In this document: positions 24,248 through 32,798 of the stretch, one piece after another
Position numbering within the stretch: position 1 is the stretch's first letter
Layout: each line of letters begins with the position of its first letter
Assembly (NCBI RefSeq): GCF_005889725.1
Contig: NZ_VCKX01000082.1
Coordinates: 1 to 43,409, forward strand
Origin: Nonomuraea zeae
GTDB taxonomy: Bacteria > Actinomycetota > Actinomycetes > Streptosporangiales > Streptosporangiaceae
Length of the DNA stretch: 43,409 bases
Direction of reading: 5' to 3'
Notes under the pieces: generated by a model
What the model was told of the DNA's origin: nothing
The model's database searches: none
Seen by the model: the letters and a program-made list of their open reading frames with translations, nothing else
Made by a program: the position numbers and the translations under genes

Positions 24248-24649
24248 TTAGGCGGCCTTGGTCTCCCAGAAGATCTTGGAGATTTCGTCGATCTTGCCCA
24301 GCAGGTCCTCGGCCTTGGCGACGTCCACGGTGCCCTTGGCGCCGGCGGCGCCCGCGAGCTTTGTGGCGTCCCAGAAGAGCTGGTGAAGCTGAGGGTACTG
24401 CTCCAGGTGCGGCGGCTTGAAGTAGTCGGTCCAGAGCACCCAGAGGTGGTGCTTGACGAGCTCGGCGCGGTCTTCCTTGATCGACAGCGCGCGGGCGCGG
24501 AAGACCGGGTCCTCGTTGCCGGCGTACTTCTCCATGATCGCCTTGACCGACTCGGCCTCGATGCGGGCCTGAGCGGGGTCGTAGACGCCACAGGGCAGGT
24601 CACAGTGCGCGGAAGCGACATGCTTGGGTCGTAGCAGTCGTGCGAGCAT
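24248..24649 (-). CDS. sodN: Nickel-containing superoxide dismutase precursor
   Basis: 133 residues. The nickel hook HCDLPCGVYDPAQ is preceded by a 14-residue propeptide (MLARLLRPKHVASA); maturation exposes His1, whose amino group and imidazole, with Cys2 and Cys6, ligate Ni. RIEAESVKAIMEKYAGN, AELVKHHLWVLWTDYFKPPH and the C-terminal KIFWETK are typical of NiSOD. It disproportionates superoxide in the cytosol. The start at 24649 is set by AAGGAAGGA eight bases upstream and by propeptide length. It is divergent from sodX, the protease that makes the mature N-terminus. Confidence 0.98.
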   Translation of the reverse strand: MLARLLRPKHVASAHCDLPCGVYDPAQARIEAESVKAIMEKYAGNEDPVFRARALSIKEDRAELVKHHLWVLWTDYFKPPHLEQYPQLHQLFWDATKLAGAAGAKGTVDVAKAEDLLGKIDEISKIFWETKAA

Positions 24650-24739
24650 CAGAAAGTCCTTCCTTGATGCTGAATCAGCTTGGTCCACAACCGACCTTAC
24701 TCGGGTCCAGAACACCTGCGGAGTAGGGGGTCACAGCCC

Positions 24740-25036
24740 ATGAGAGTGCGTGTCGAAGGCGATTCCATGCGTCCAGCGCTGCTTCCCGGCGACTGGCTCC
24801 TCGTCCGCCGGGGGGCCGCCGTCCATCCAGGCGACCTCGTCGTGGCCCGCCTTCCCGGCGACCCCGGCCAGCTCATCGTGAAACGGGCGCAGTGGCACGG
24901 CGCGGACGGCTGGTGGCTGGAGAGCGACAACCAGCGGGCCGGCGGGCGGCGCGACAGCTGGGACTTCGGCCCGGTCGACGAGATCGTCGGCAGGGTGGTG
25001 CTGCGCTACTGGCCGCTCTTGAGACGGGCGCGATAG
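24740..25036 (+). CDS. sodX: Nickel-type superoxide dismutase maturation protease SodX
   Basis: 98 residues, an S24/S26 signal-peptidase-like fold without a membrane anchor. The nucleophile Ser is in EGDSMRPALLPGD and the general-base Lys in QLIVKRAQW, followed by WWLESDN, the usual Ser-Lys dyad layout. It removes the SodN propeptide. It is transcribed divergently from sodN with about 90 bp between the starts. ATG 24740 is placed at the family start; an upstream in-frame ATG at 24680 is unlikely. The last 31 bp overlap the convergent CGNR gene. Confidence 0.94.
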   Translation: MRVRVEGDSMRPALLPGDWLLVRRGAAVHPGDLVVARLPGDPGQLIVKRAQWHGADGWWLESDNQRAGGRRDSWDFGPVDEIVGRVVLRYWPLLRRAR

Positions 25037-25431
25037 GCGGCCACGTTGGCCCTGCTGGCGCACCTGGCCGAGCAGTAGCGGCGCGAGCGGTTGGAGGAGG
25101 TGTCGAGGAAGGCCCGCTCGCAGTGCGGCTCCTGGCAGCGGCCGAGCCGGTCCACGCCCAGCTCCGCCACCGCCGCGGCCAGGCCCATCACGGCGCCCGC
25201 GCCGTAGTCCTCCGCGAGGTGCAGGTGCCAGCCGCTGCCGTCGTGGTCGGACAGCTGGGGGCGTACGGGGTAGCGCACGAGCAGGGCGTTGAGCCGCTCG
25301 ACCACGTCCCGGTGGTCGCCGGCGGCGTCGAACACGGCGGCCAGCTCGTCGCGCAGCGGCCGCAGCTCGGGCGGCGGGTCCGGATCGTTGGCCAGCCGGA
25401 CCGCCCATTCGGCGTAAGAGGTCAGGTCCAT
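25006..25431 (-). CDS. CGNR zinc-finger domain protein
   Basis: 141 residues. N-terminal helical ABATE-like region and a C-terminal CGNR-type zinc finger: RCQEPHCERAFLDTSSNRSR then RYCSARCASRANVAAYRAR, with four Cys ligands. This family is thought to include stress-linked transcriptional regulators, but no target is known. It overlaps sodX by 31 bp tail to tail. Confidence 0.88.
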   Translation of the reverse strand: MDLTSYAEWAVRLANDPDPPPELRPLRDELAAVFDAAGDHRDVVERLNALLVRYPVRPQLSDHDGSGWHLHLAEDYGAGAVMGLAAAVAELGVDRLGRCQEPHCERAFLDTSSNRSRRYCSARCASRANVAAYRARLKSGQ

Positions 25432-25492
25432 GCCGGAGTATTACACGAGAAGGCGAGGCGCCGTGGCGCCCCGCCTTCCTCGGCCGTGGGTG

Positions 25493-26236
25493 TCAGCCCT
25501 CCGGGTGCAGCACGCGGTGCAGGAACGTGCGCGTGCGTTCCTGCTGCGGATCCCCGATGACCTGCGCGGGCACGCCGTCCTCGACGATCACGCCGCCGTC
25601 CATGAACACCACCCGGTCCGCCACCTCGCGGGCGAAGCCCATCTCGTGGGTGACGACCAGCATGGTCATCCCCTCCTCCGCCAGCTTGCGCATGACGGTG
25701 AGCACGTCGCCGACCAGCTCGGGGTCGAGCGCCGAGGTCGGCTCGTCGAACAGCATCAGGTCCGGGTTCATGGCCAGTGCCCTGGCGATCGCCACCCGCT
25801 GCTGCTGCCCGCCGGAGAGCTGGCCGGGCAGGGCGTCGCACTTCTCGCCGACGCCGACCTTCTCCAGGTTCTCCCTGGCGACGATCTCGGCCTCCCGCTT
25901 GCCGCGCCTGAGCACCCGCTGCTGGGCGATCATCACGTTCTGCAGCGCGGTCATGTGCGGGAACAGGTTGAACTGCTGGAAGACCATGCCGATGTGCCGC
26001 CGGACGGCGTCGATGTCCACGTCGGGGTGGGTGAGCTCGGTCCCCTTGACGAACACCTTGCCCTTGGTGGGCTGCTCCAGCAGGTTCACGCAGCGCAGCA
26101 GCGTGGACTTGCCCGAGCCCGACGGGCCGATGACACAGACCACCTGGCCGGGATCGACCGTCAGGTCGATGCCCTTGAGCACCTCGTTCATGCCGAAGTG
26201 CTTGTGCAGGTCTCTCAGCTCGATGGCGTGGGTCAT
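25493..26236 (-). CDS. Polar amino-acid ABC transporter, ATP-binding protein (GlnQ-like)
   Basis: 247 residues. Walker A GPSGSGKSTLLRC, Q-loop MVFQQFNLFPHMT, signature LSGGQQQRVAIARAL, Walker B LMLFDEPTSALD and switch His in VVTHEMGFA, all of the HisP/GlnQ class. Its start overlaps the permease stop by 4 bp. It is the last gene of a binding protein-permease-ATPase operon for a polar amino acid (glutamate/glutamine type by family). Confidence 0.96.
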   Translation of the reverse strand: MTHAIELRDLHKHFGMNEVLKGIDLTVDPGQVVCVIGPSGSGKSTLLRCVNLLEQPTKGKVFVKGTELTHPDVDIDAVRRHIGMVFQQFNLFPHMTALQNVMIAQQRVLRRGKREAEIVARENLEKVGVGEKCDALPGQLSGGQQQRVAIARALAMNPDLMLFDEPTSALDPELVGDVLTVMRKLAEEGMTMLVVTHEMGFAREVADRVVFMDGGVIVEDGVPAQVIGDPQQERTRTFLHRVLHPEG

Positions 26237-27060
26237 GGGTTCCTTCCCTTACGCCGCTCCAGCCGGGACGCGAGGTAGCCCAGCGGGATGGTGACGATCA
26301 GGTACGTCACGCCCGCGACCATGATGGGGGTCGCGTTGGCGTACTGGGAGGCCAGGTCGTTGCCGAACTTCGCCAGCTCGACATATTCGCTGGACACGCC
26401 GAGGAACAGCACCAGCGAGGAGTCCTTGAGCAGGGCCACGAACTGGTTCGTGGTCGGCGGGATGACCATCCGGATGGCCTGTGGGATCACCACGGTGACC
26501 TGGGCCCGGGTGGCGGACATGCCCAGTGACCTGGCCGCCTCGGTCTGTCCCTTGGGCACGGCCTGCAGACCGGCGCGGAAGACCTCGGCCTGGTAGGCCG
26601 CGCCGATCACGCCGAGACCGAGCGCGACCTGGCCGTACGTGCCGAAGGGCACCTGGAAGCCGGGCAGCGCGATCGGCAGGAACGTGATCATGATGAAGAT
26701 CAGCAGCGCCGGGAGGCCGCGGAAGATCTCGATGTAGACGATCGCGATCCACCGGTACGGCCGCACCGGCGAGAGCCGCATGAGGGCGAGCACCAAGCCC
26801 ACCACGAACGAGAAGACGAACCCGCTGACCGTGTAGATGACCGTGTTCCGCAGCGCGATCGTGAACAGGTCGGGCAGCGCCTCTCGCGCGACGTCGATCT
26901 TGGCGAAGTTCTGCGCCAGGTTGCCCCAGTCGGCGTACAGCACGACGAGGACGAGCACGGCGACCAGCACGACGTACTGGGCACCACGGCTGTACTGCTG
27001 CTTTTTCCGGGGGCTGAGCCTGGCGCGCGCAGGCTCAGCCGTCTTCGGCTGGTCGGCCAT
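26233..27060 (-). CDS. Polar amino-acid ABC transporter, permease (HisM/GlnP family)
   Basis: 275 residues. A basic, cytosolic N-terminus of about 30 residues precedes the first membrane helix (YVVLVAVLVLVVLYADW). Further helices follow, with the family EAA-like loop EVFRAGLQAVPKGQTEAARS LGMS region. A single permease gene implies a homodimeric pore. It is flanked by its binding-protein gene (3 bp upstream) and its ATPase gene (overlapping). Confidence 0.95.
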   Translation of the reverse strand: MADQPKTAEPARARLSPRKKQQYSRGAQYVVLVAVLVLVVLYADWGNLAQNFAKIDVAREALPDLFTIALRNTVIYTVSGFVFSFVVGLVLALMRLSPVRPYRWIAIVYIEIFRGLPALLIFIMITFLPIALPGFQVPFGTYGQVALGLGVIGAAYQAEVFRAGLQAVPKGQTEAARSLGMSATRAQVTVVIPQAIRMVIPPTTNQFVALLKDSSLVLFLGVSSEYVELAKFGNDLASQYANATPIMVAGVTYLIVTIPLGYLASRLERRKGRNP

Positions 27061-27063
27061 GGA

Positions 27064-27918
27064 TCAGCCCAGCTCGCCGGGCTTCTTACCGAACCACTTC
27101 ACGAAGATCTGCTCGTAGGTGCCGTCCTGCTTGGCCTTGGCGATCTCATCGTTGATCGTCTTGAGCAGGACCGGGTCGGCGCCCTTCTTCAGGCCGATCC
27201 CGTACTGCTCGCCGGTGTCGAGGCTGCCGATCAGCTCGAACTTCTCGGCCACCTCCGGCTTCTTCAGCCAGGTGAGCACGACGGGCAGGTCCTGGACGAT
27301 CACGTCGGCCTGGCCCGCCTGGAGAGCGAGCAGTTCCTTGGCCGAGTCGGCGTACTCGGTCGGGTCGAAGCCCTGCTTCTTGACGTACTCCAGGCCCGTG
27401 GTGCTGGCCTGGGCGCCCAGCTTGAGGCCCTTGGCCTTGACGTCGGCCAGCGACGCCGCGCCCGTGCCCTTCTTGGCCAGCAGCGCCTGGGTGGCGTCGA
27501 AGTAGGGGACGGAGAAGTCGATGTTCTTCTGCCGGTCCGGCGTGATCGTCATGCCGGCGGCGGCCACGTCGCACTTCTTGGCGGCCATGGCCGCGCCGCT
27601 CTTGATCACCGCGAAGTCGATGTCCACGATCTCCTGGGTCACGCCCAGCTTCTTCGCGGCGAGGTCGACGATGTCCACGTCGAACCCGACGATCTTGCCG
27701 CTCGCGTCCTTGAACTGGAACGGCTCGTACGGGATGTTGGTGCAGACGGTGAGCTTGCCGGGCTGGACGAGCTGAGCGCCGCCGGCCGCGGAGGCGCTGG
27801 CACTGGTCGTGCCGGAGCCCGTGCCGGACTCACTGCCGCACGCGGTCAGCGTGAGAGCAGCGGCGAAGACGAGCGCGCCGGCGGCGTAGCCGCGGCGGCT
27901 CAGGGGACTGAGGGCCAT
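27064..27918 (-). CDS. Amino-acid ABC transporter substrate-binding lipoprotein
   Basis: 284 residues. Signal peptide with lipobox LTAC, so it is diacylglyceryl-anchored at the Cys, followed by a Ser/Gly/Thr-rich linker. The SBP_bac_3 fold begins at LTVCTNIPYEPFQFKD, with KIVGFDVDIVDLAAKK and AAGMTITPDRQKNIDFS (ligand-binding Thr/Arg region). It first binds a polar amino acid, then delivers it to the downstream permease and ATPase. GAGGAGG precedes ATG 27918. The 280 bp upstream separate it from the divergent malic-enzyme gene. Confidence 0.95.
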   Translation of the reverse strand: MALSPLSRRGYAAGALVFAAALTLTACGSESGTGSGTTSASASAAGGAQLVQPGKLTVCTNIPYEPFQFKDASGKIVGFDVDIVDLAAKKLGVTQEIVDIDFAVIKSGAAMAAKKCDVAAAGMTITPDRQKNIDFSVPYFDATQALLAKKGTGAASLADVKAKGLKLGAQASTTGLEYVKKQGFDPTEYADSAKELLALQAGQADVIVQDLPVVLTWLKKPEVAEKFELIGSLDTGEQYGIGLKKGADPVLLKTINDEIAKAKQDGTYEQIFVKWFGKKPGELG

Positions 27919-28198
27919 GTACGGCCTCCTCGGAAGTGAAATGCCACGAAACTTGCGTTTTGTGCAGTTTAAGTGGGGCTTTGCCGCGCTCGGTCACCAT
28001 GCATTTAACGATGCGTCAACAGAACGGCGTCGGCTCCGACACCGAACACCATCTCAGCATGTGGCACTATGGGGAGACGGGTGACCCCCGTACCCCCTCC
28101 GAGACGCTCGACGAGGGGATCCTGGCAGCTACAGAAGCCAGCCCACTCGCGCACGTCCGCTGAAGTTTCTTCCGCTTCCAATGATTACAGGGGTCGCT

Positions 28199-29401
28199 GT
28201 GGCTGCCACGCCCGCTTCTGCATCCGCTTCCGCTTCCGCCGAGACGTTCGATCTCGATCCGGCCTTCGCCCTCCATCGCGGCGGCAAGCTCGAGGTCCGC
28301 TCCACCGTTCCCGTCCGCGACGCGGACGATCTGGCGCTCGCGTACACGCCGGGGGTCGCCCGGGTCTGCACCGCCATCGCCGACACCCCCTCGCTGGTCA
28401 ACGACTACACCTGGGTCTCCAACGTGGTCGCCGTCGTCTCCGACGGTACCGCCGTGCTCGGACTGGGCGACATCGGCCCCTCCGCGGCCATGCCGGTCAT
28501 GGAGGGCAAGGCGCTGCTGTTCAAGGAGTTCGCGAACGTCGACGCCGTCCCCATCTGCCTCGACTGCACCGACGTGGACGCCCTCGTCGAGACCGTCGTG
28601 CGACTCGCGCCGTCGTTCGGCGGCATCAACCTCGAGGACATCAGCGCCCCGCGCTGCTTCGAGGTCGAGGACCGCCTGCGCGACCTGCTCGACATCCCCG
28701 TCTTCCACGACGACCAGCACGGCACCGCCATCGTCGTGCTCGCCGCGCTCCAGAACGCCGCCCGCCTGACCGGCCGCTCGCTCGGCGACCTGCGCGCGGT
28801 CGTGGCCGGCGCGGGCGCCTCCGGCGTCGCGGTCACCCGCATCCTCCTGGAGGCGGGCATCGGCGACATCGCGGTCTCCGACTCCAAGGGCATGATCCAC
28901 GCGGGCCGGGAGGACCTCAACCCGGTCAAGCAGGCGCTGGCCCGCGACACCAACCGCGCCGGCCACACCGGCTCGACGGAGGAGGCCCTGGCGGGCGCCG
29001 ACGTGTTCGTCGGGCTGTCCGGATCGACCGTCTCCGAGCAGGCCATCGCGTCCATGGCAGCTGACGCGATCGTGTTCGCCCTGTCCAACCCGACGCCCGA
29101 GGTCCACCCCGAGGTGGCCGCCAGGCACGCCAGGGTCGTGGCCACCGGGCGCTCCGACTTCCCCAACCAGATCAACAATGTGCTGGCCTTCCCCGGCGTC
29201 TTCAGGGGCGCCCTGGACGTGCGGGCCAGCACGATCACCGAGAACATGAAGGTCGCCGCGGCGAACGCGCTGGCGGCCGTCGTGGGCGACGAGGTGACGG
29301 CGACGTACGTCATCCCGAGCCCGTTCGACGACCGCGTCGCGCCCGCGGTGACGGCCGCCGTGGCCGCCCAGGCCCGCGCCGACGGCGTCGCCCGCGCCTG
29401 A
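28199..29401 (+). CDS. NAD(P)-dependent malic enzyme
   Basis: 400 residues from GTG 28199 (CAGGGG ribosome site); ATG 28181 is a possible alternative. Oxidative decarboxylation of malate to pyruvate. Motifs: LALAYTPGVARVC, the malic domain with PICLDCTDVDALV and GGINLEDISAPRCF, HDDQHGTAIV (metal/substrate site), the Rossmann GAGASGVAVTRILL, and FALSNPTPEVHP. Length and order match the short bacterial malic enzymes. A Ala-Ser-rich N-terminal tail (about 15 residues) is low-complexity. It is a single-gene unit followed by a strong terminator. Confidence 0.95.
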   Translation: MAATPASASASASAETFDLDPAFALHRGGKLEVRSTVPVRDADDLALAYTPGVARVCTAIADTPSLVNDYTWVSNVVAVVSDGTAVLGLGDIGPSAAMPVMEGKALLFKEFANVDAVPICLDCTDVDALVETVVRLAPSFGGINLEDISAPRCFEVEDRLRDLLDIPVFHDDQHGTAIVVLAALQNAARLTGRSLGDLRAVVAGAGASGVAVTRILLEAGIGDIAVSDSKGMIHAGREDLNPVKQALARDTNRAGHTGSTEEALAGADVFVGLSGSTVSEQAIASMAADAIVFALSNPTPEVHPEVAARHARVVATGRSDFPNQINNVLAFPGVFRGALDVRASTITENMKVAAANALAAVVGDEVTATYVIPSPFDDRVAPAVTAAVAAQARADGVARA

Positions 29402-29417
29402 TCCCGCTGTTTCACCT

Positions 29418-29455
29418 GTGAGCGAGGGCTTTCGGCCCTCGCTCACCCCTTTTTG
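29418..29455 (+). terminator. Rho-independent terminator of the malic-enzyme gene
   Basis: Perfect 12-bp stem GTGAGCGAGGGC / GCCCTCGCTCAC with loop TTTCG, then CCC and a run of T, 16 bp past the stop. Confidence 0.92.
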
Positions 29456-29670
29456 CGGCCCGTTCCAGGTCGGAGTGGCTCTCGGATTACGCACCCTGCT
29501 CGCGGGTAGGTGTGCTGGCCGTCCAGGAGGTAATGGGTGCCGCTCTGGTCGGGCGGGGCTGGATGGAGTCCGGGTGAGCTTTGGGAACTTCCATAAATCC
29601 TTTACGCAAGGTGCTATAACAGTAGCTCTCTGTAAGGATGTGGGCGCCGACTCCTGTGACGAGGAGAGCG

Positions 29671-31029
29671 ATGGAACGCGAGCCTAATCGACTGCTGCAG
29701 CAGCTCATCGCGGAGGCTGGGTTTTCCCACAAGGGACTGGCCAGGCGCCTCAACGATCTGGGCGCCGCACGTGGCACACCCGGCCTCAAGTACGACCACA
29801 GCTCAGTGCTGCGCTGGATCGGAGGCCAGAGACCGCGTGACCCGGTGCCTTGCCTGCTCACCGAGATCTTCGCGCTGCGGCTGGGCAGGCGGGTGACCTC
29901 AGAGGACCTGGGGATGCCGGCCATCATCACACCCCTCGATCTCGGACAGGAGTTCACGCACACGTGGCAGGAGGGGGTCGCGACTGTGACGGCGCTGTGG
30001 CGGGCCGACGTAGAAAGACGCAGGTTCCTGATCGACTCGACGTTCGCGATAGGAGCAGGCTCCGTAGGGGCCATACGCTGGTTGACGTCCCCTGCTGAGG
30101 GACACCTGAGCGGCACCGGCCTGCGGCGGGTGGGCCGCGCCGACATCGCCGCCATCCACGAGGTCACCCGCTCGTTCGGGGAGCTCGACAATCGGTTCGG
30201 CAGCGGACGGGTCCGCTCGTCCGTGGTCAAATACCTCGACACCGCCGTCTCCCCTCTGCTCAGGGACGGCTCGTACGGCGAGGCCACCGGTAAGCAGCTG
30301 GCCTCCGCGGCGGCCGAGCTGACCCGCCTGGCCGGCTGGATGGCCTACGACATGGAGCAGCACGGCCTCGCCCAGCGCTACCTGATCCAGGCACTGCGCC
30401 TGGCCCGGGGAGCCGACGACCACACCCTGGGCGGGGAGATCCTGGCCGGCATGGCCCACCAGGCCATCTACATGGGCCAGGCGGCCCACGCCCTCGACCT
30501 GGCCAGGTCCGCCCAGCTCGCGGCCCGCCGGGCCGGCGTGCACACCCTGCTGGCCTCCGCGCACGTCCTGGAGGCCCACGCGCACGCCGGACTGGGCGAC
30601 CCCCGATCCTGCGGCGCGGCCCTGCACGAGGCCGAGCGCGCCTTCGACGCCCGCAAGCCCGCCGAGGAGCCCACCTGGCTCAGCTACTTCGACGAGGCCT
30701 ACCTGTCGGCCAAGTTCGCCCACTGCTTCAGGGACCTGGGGGAGGGCGAGCGCACCGTGCGCCAGGCGCGGCGCTCGCTCGACATGGACTCCCGCTTCGT
30801 CCGCGGGCGGATGTTCAACCTGTCGCTGCTGGCCGCCGGGCTGCTGGAGTGCGGCGAGCTGGAGGAGGCCTGCGCGGCCGCCGCCAACGCGCTGACGCTC
30901 GCGAGCGAGCTCCAGTCGGCCCGCTCGCGGTCCTACGCCGCCGACCTCAGGCGGCGGCTGGAGCCCTACAAGAACGAGCGCCCGGTGCGGGCGCTGCGCG
31001 AGCGCACACGGGAGCTCACCGCCGTGTGA
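29671..31029 (+). CDS. HTH- and TPR-containing regulator (NsdA-like architecture)
   Basis: 452 residues from ATG 29671 with GAGGAG upstream. The N-terminal about 75 residues look like an XRE-type helix-turn-helix (LIAEAGFSHKGLARRLNDLG, HSSVLRWIGGQRPRDPVP). The C-terminal half (about 205-430) is built of TPR-like helical pairs such as GEILAGMAHQAIYMGQAAHA, LLASAHVLEAHAHAGLGDPR and LSLLAAGLLECGELEEACAA. This layout is that of streptomycete development/antibiotic regulators such as NsdA, but I do not claim orthology. It is the only regulator next to the protease-like array, with both 3' ends meeting at a shared hairpin. Confidence 0.85.
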   Translation: MEREPNRLLQQLIAEAGFSHKGLARRLNDLGAARGTPGLKYDHSSVLRWIGGQRPRDPVPCLLTEIFALRLGRRVTSEDLGMPAIITPLDLGQEFTHTWQEGVATVTALWRADVERRRFLIDSTFAIGAGSVGAIRWLTSPAEGHLSGTGLRRVGRADIAAIHEVTRSFGELDNRFGSGRVRSSVVKYLDTAVSPLLRDGSYGEATGKQLASAAAELTRLAGWMAYDMEQHGLAQRYLIQALRLARGADDHTLGGEILAGMAHQAIYMGQAAHALDLARSAQLAARRAGVHTLLASAHVLEAHAHAGLGDPRSCGAALHEAERAFDARKPAEEPTWLSYFDEAYLSAKFAHCFRDLGEGERTVRQARRSLDMDSRFVRGRMFNLSLLAAGLLECGELEEACAAAANALTLASELQSARSRSYAADLRRRLEPYKNERPVRALRERTRELTAV

Positions 31030-31036
31030 ACGAGCG

Positions 31037-31070
31037 AACGGCCCCGGACGTGTTGGCGTCCGGGGCCGTT
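31037..31070. terminator. Bidirectional hairpin between the TPR regulator and the first protease-like gene
   Basis: Perfect 14-bp stem AACGGCCCCGGACG / CGTCCGGGGCCGTT with a 6-base loop, between the two convergent stops. No long T-run on either strand, but position and strength support termination in both directions. Confidence 0.8.
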
Positions 31071-31084
31071 CCGCGTGATGCGTC

Positions 31085-32626
31085 CTACTTGAGCAGCTCG
31101 CCGTTGGGGCCGACGATCTTCTTCGTCTCGGCGTAGTTGGCCTTGTTGTACACGTCGGCCGTCTCACCGTCGAAGATGGCCGAGCTGATGAAGTCGATCC
31201 GCTCGTTGCCGTCGTTGTCGTGGAACATGCTGGTCACGCCGTTGACGTAGCCGGTGCGCTTGCCGTTGTTGTACTTCATGAGCCAGGGGCCGCCGTCGGC
31301 GCCGCCGGTCATGGAGCACTTGAGCACCTGGTGGGTCTCGACCTTGAACATGTTGACCTGGTACGACTTCGTGCCGGTCTTGCCGGAGCACCACTTGGGG
31401 GTGACGCCGGTGTAGGGGCGGTCGCCGTCGGGGTGGGGGTCGCTCGGGTAGCCGAAGACGGTCACCTGCTGGCCCAGCGGCTGGTTCCAGGCGAAGCCCT
31501 GGCCGCCGACGACGTCGCCGAGGCGGCCGGTGTCCTTGGCGATGCCGATGAAGTAGTGGTCACGGAAGTAGCGGATCGTCTTGCCCGCCTTCACCCACTG
31601 CTTGATGTAGTAGTGGGTCTCGAACCAGGCCGTCTCGCCACCACTGGCGTTCTTGGTGACGTCGAGCTTGCCGAGGAACTTTCCGTCGCCCTTCAGGTCC
31701 GCCAGTTTCTTGTACTCCTCCTGGCTGATGGGCGTCGGGCCGACCTGCTCGTACTGCTCGCCGTTGACGTCGGAGGCGGTGTCCTTGGGGGCCTTGGCGT
31801 AGTCGGCCTCGGAGACCTCGACCTTGGTCAGCACCTTCTGGCCGGTGTAGCTGTGCCCGACCTTCTCGGGGGTGACGTCGAAGTCCTTGGACCAGTACGG
31901 GCCCGCGGCGCCGTACTTGGCGAAACCGGCGTCGTACTCTTCCTTCTTGATCTCTTCGTGCTGGACCCACTTGTCGCCGGCCCACTGCCCGAACTCGCTC
32001 TTGACGACCTCCTTGCTGGTCGTGAGCGAGAAGCCGTTGTGGACCGCCACGAAGGCGTAGTCGCCGTCGTAGTCGTCATAGGTGTCCAGGTCGTAGGCCG
32101 TGAAGGCGTAGGCGCCCACGTAGACGCCCCAGGGAGCCTTGCCCTGGTAGTAGCCGGGGACGAAGACCCACTTCTGGAAGACGTCCTTGCCGTTCTCGTA
32201 CACGCAGTGGCCGGCCGTGGCGACCAGGTTGCGGTTGCGGGACTGGATGGAGGTGGCCGAGCACCAGCGGTAGTGACCGGCGCGGTCGAGGAAGAAGACC
32301 TTGCCGATGGTCTTGGGCAGGTTGACGTTCTTGGACGCACCCGCCTTGGCCGCGGTCGTCGGGCCGGTCATGCCGGGCTTGCCGTCAGCGGTGCCCTTGC
32401 CCGAGGACGTGACCAGCTTCGGGACGTCCTTGGCGTCCAGGCGGTATTGCGTGGCCTTCCGGAGGGCGGCTCCGTTGGAGTCCAGCCAGAAAGCGGCAGC
32501 GCCGTACGCGTCGGCCGGCTTGGGCGTCAGGTTGTCTGTCGCCCAGTGGGGCTCGGCATTGGCGGGCATGGCGATGGCGGCGGCGCTCAGGCCGGCGGCG
32601 GCGAGGGGGATGAGCAGGCGCTTCAC
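31085..32626 (-). CDS. Secreted trypsin-fold pseudoprotease, paralogue A (Ser to Asp, repeat insert)
   Basis: 513 residues from GTG 32626 (GGAG eight bases upstream). Signal peptide to about residue 24 (PANA), then a prodomain with FWLDSNGAAL. The peptidase-like core has a conserved NVNLPKTIGKVFF start, His140 in VATAGHCVY, Asp189 in GDYAFV, and GGADGGPW with Asp444 where the nucleophile Ser belongs. Compared with intact paralogues there are about 150 extra residues between Asp189 and GRLGDVVGGQGF (about 367), containing four [IVS]-rich repeat units such as IKKEEYDAGFAKYGAAGPY. Two likely disulfides: WCSA with AGHC, and KWCSGKT with LKCSMT. A DNDGNERID loop (470-478) precedes the C-terminal helix. 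Ends KIVGPNGELLK, a tail shared with paralogue D. Most likely a secreted pseudoenzyme. Confidence 0.93.
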   Translation of the reverse strand: MKRLLIPLAAAGLSAAAIAMPANAEPHWATDNLTPKPADAYGAAAFWLDSNGAALRKATQYRLDAKDVPKLVTSSGKGTADGKPGMTGPTTAAKAGASKNVNLPKTIGKVFFLDRAGHYRWCSATSIQSRNRNLVATAGHCVYENGKDVFQKWVFVPGYYQGKAPWGVYVGAYAFTAYDLDTYDDYDGDYAFVAVHNGFSLTTSKEVVKSEFGQWAGDKWVQHEEIKKEEYDAGFAKYGAAGPYWSKDFDVTPEKVGHSYTGQKVLTKVEVSEADYAKAPKDTASDVNGEQYEQVGPTPISQEEYKKLADLKGDGKFLGKLDVTKNASGGETAWFETHYYIKQWVKAGKTIRYFRDHYFIGIAKDTGRLGDVVGGQGFAWNQPLGQQVTVFGYPSDPHPDGDRPYTGVTPKWCSGKTGTKSYQVNMFKVETHQVLKCSMTGGADGGPWLMKYNNGKRTGYVNGVTSMFHDNDGNERIDFISSAIFDGETADVYNKANYAETKKIVGPNGELLK

Positions 32627-32660
32627 GGGAGGCTCCACAGTTGTCAAAAAGGGTGTAAAG

Positions 32661-32690
32661 ACCCTATCGACCCTTTAGTCACTCTGGTAA
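32661..32690 (-). promoter_or_regulatory. Candidate promoter of paralogue A
   Basis: On the minus strand TTACCA, 18-base spacer, TAGGGT, about 35 bp upstream of GTG 32626. Weak by itself but has the same 18-bp spacing as the promoters proposed for paralogues B, C and D. Confidence 0.4.
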
Positions 32691-32719
32691 GGGGATTCGC
32701 AGATTTGTCGCCAGAAAGG

Positions 32720-32751
32720 CCAAGGGGCCCGGCGGTTGCCGAGCCCCTTGG
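32720..32751 (-). terminator. Hairpin terminator after paralogue B
   Basis: CCAAGGGGC / GCCCCTTGG stem (9 bp) extended by four more pairs after one mismatch, 47 bp past the stop of paralogue B, followed on the minus strand by a T-rich stretch (CCTTTCT). Confidence 0.75.
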
Positions 32752-32798
32752 TACTGCTACTGAACGATGACCAGGTCGTCGTTCCGAACCCGAGCGAA

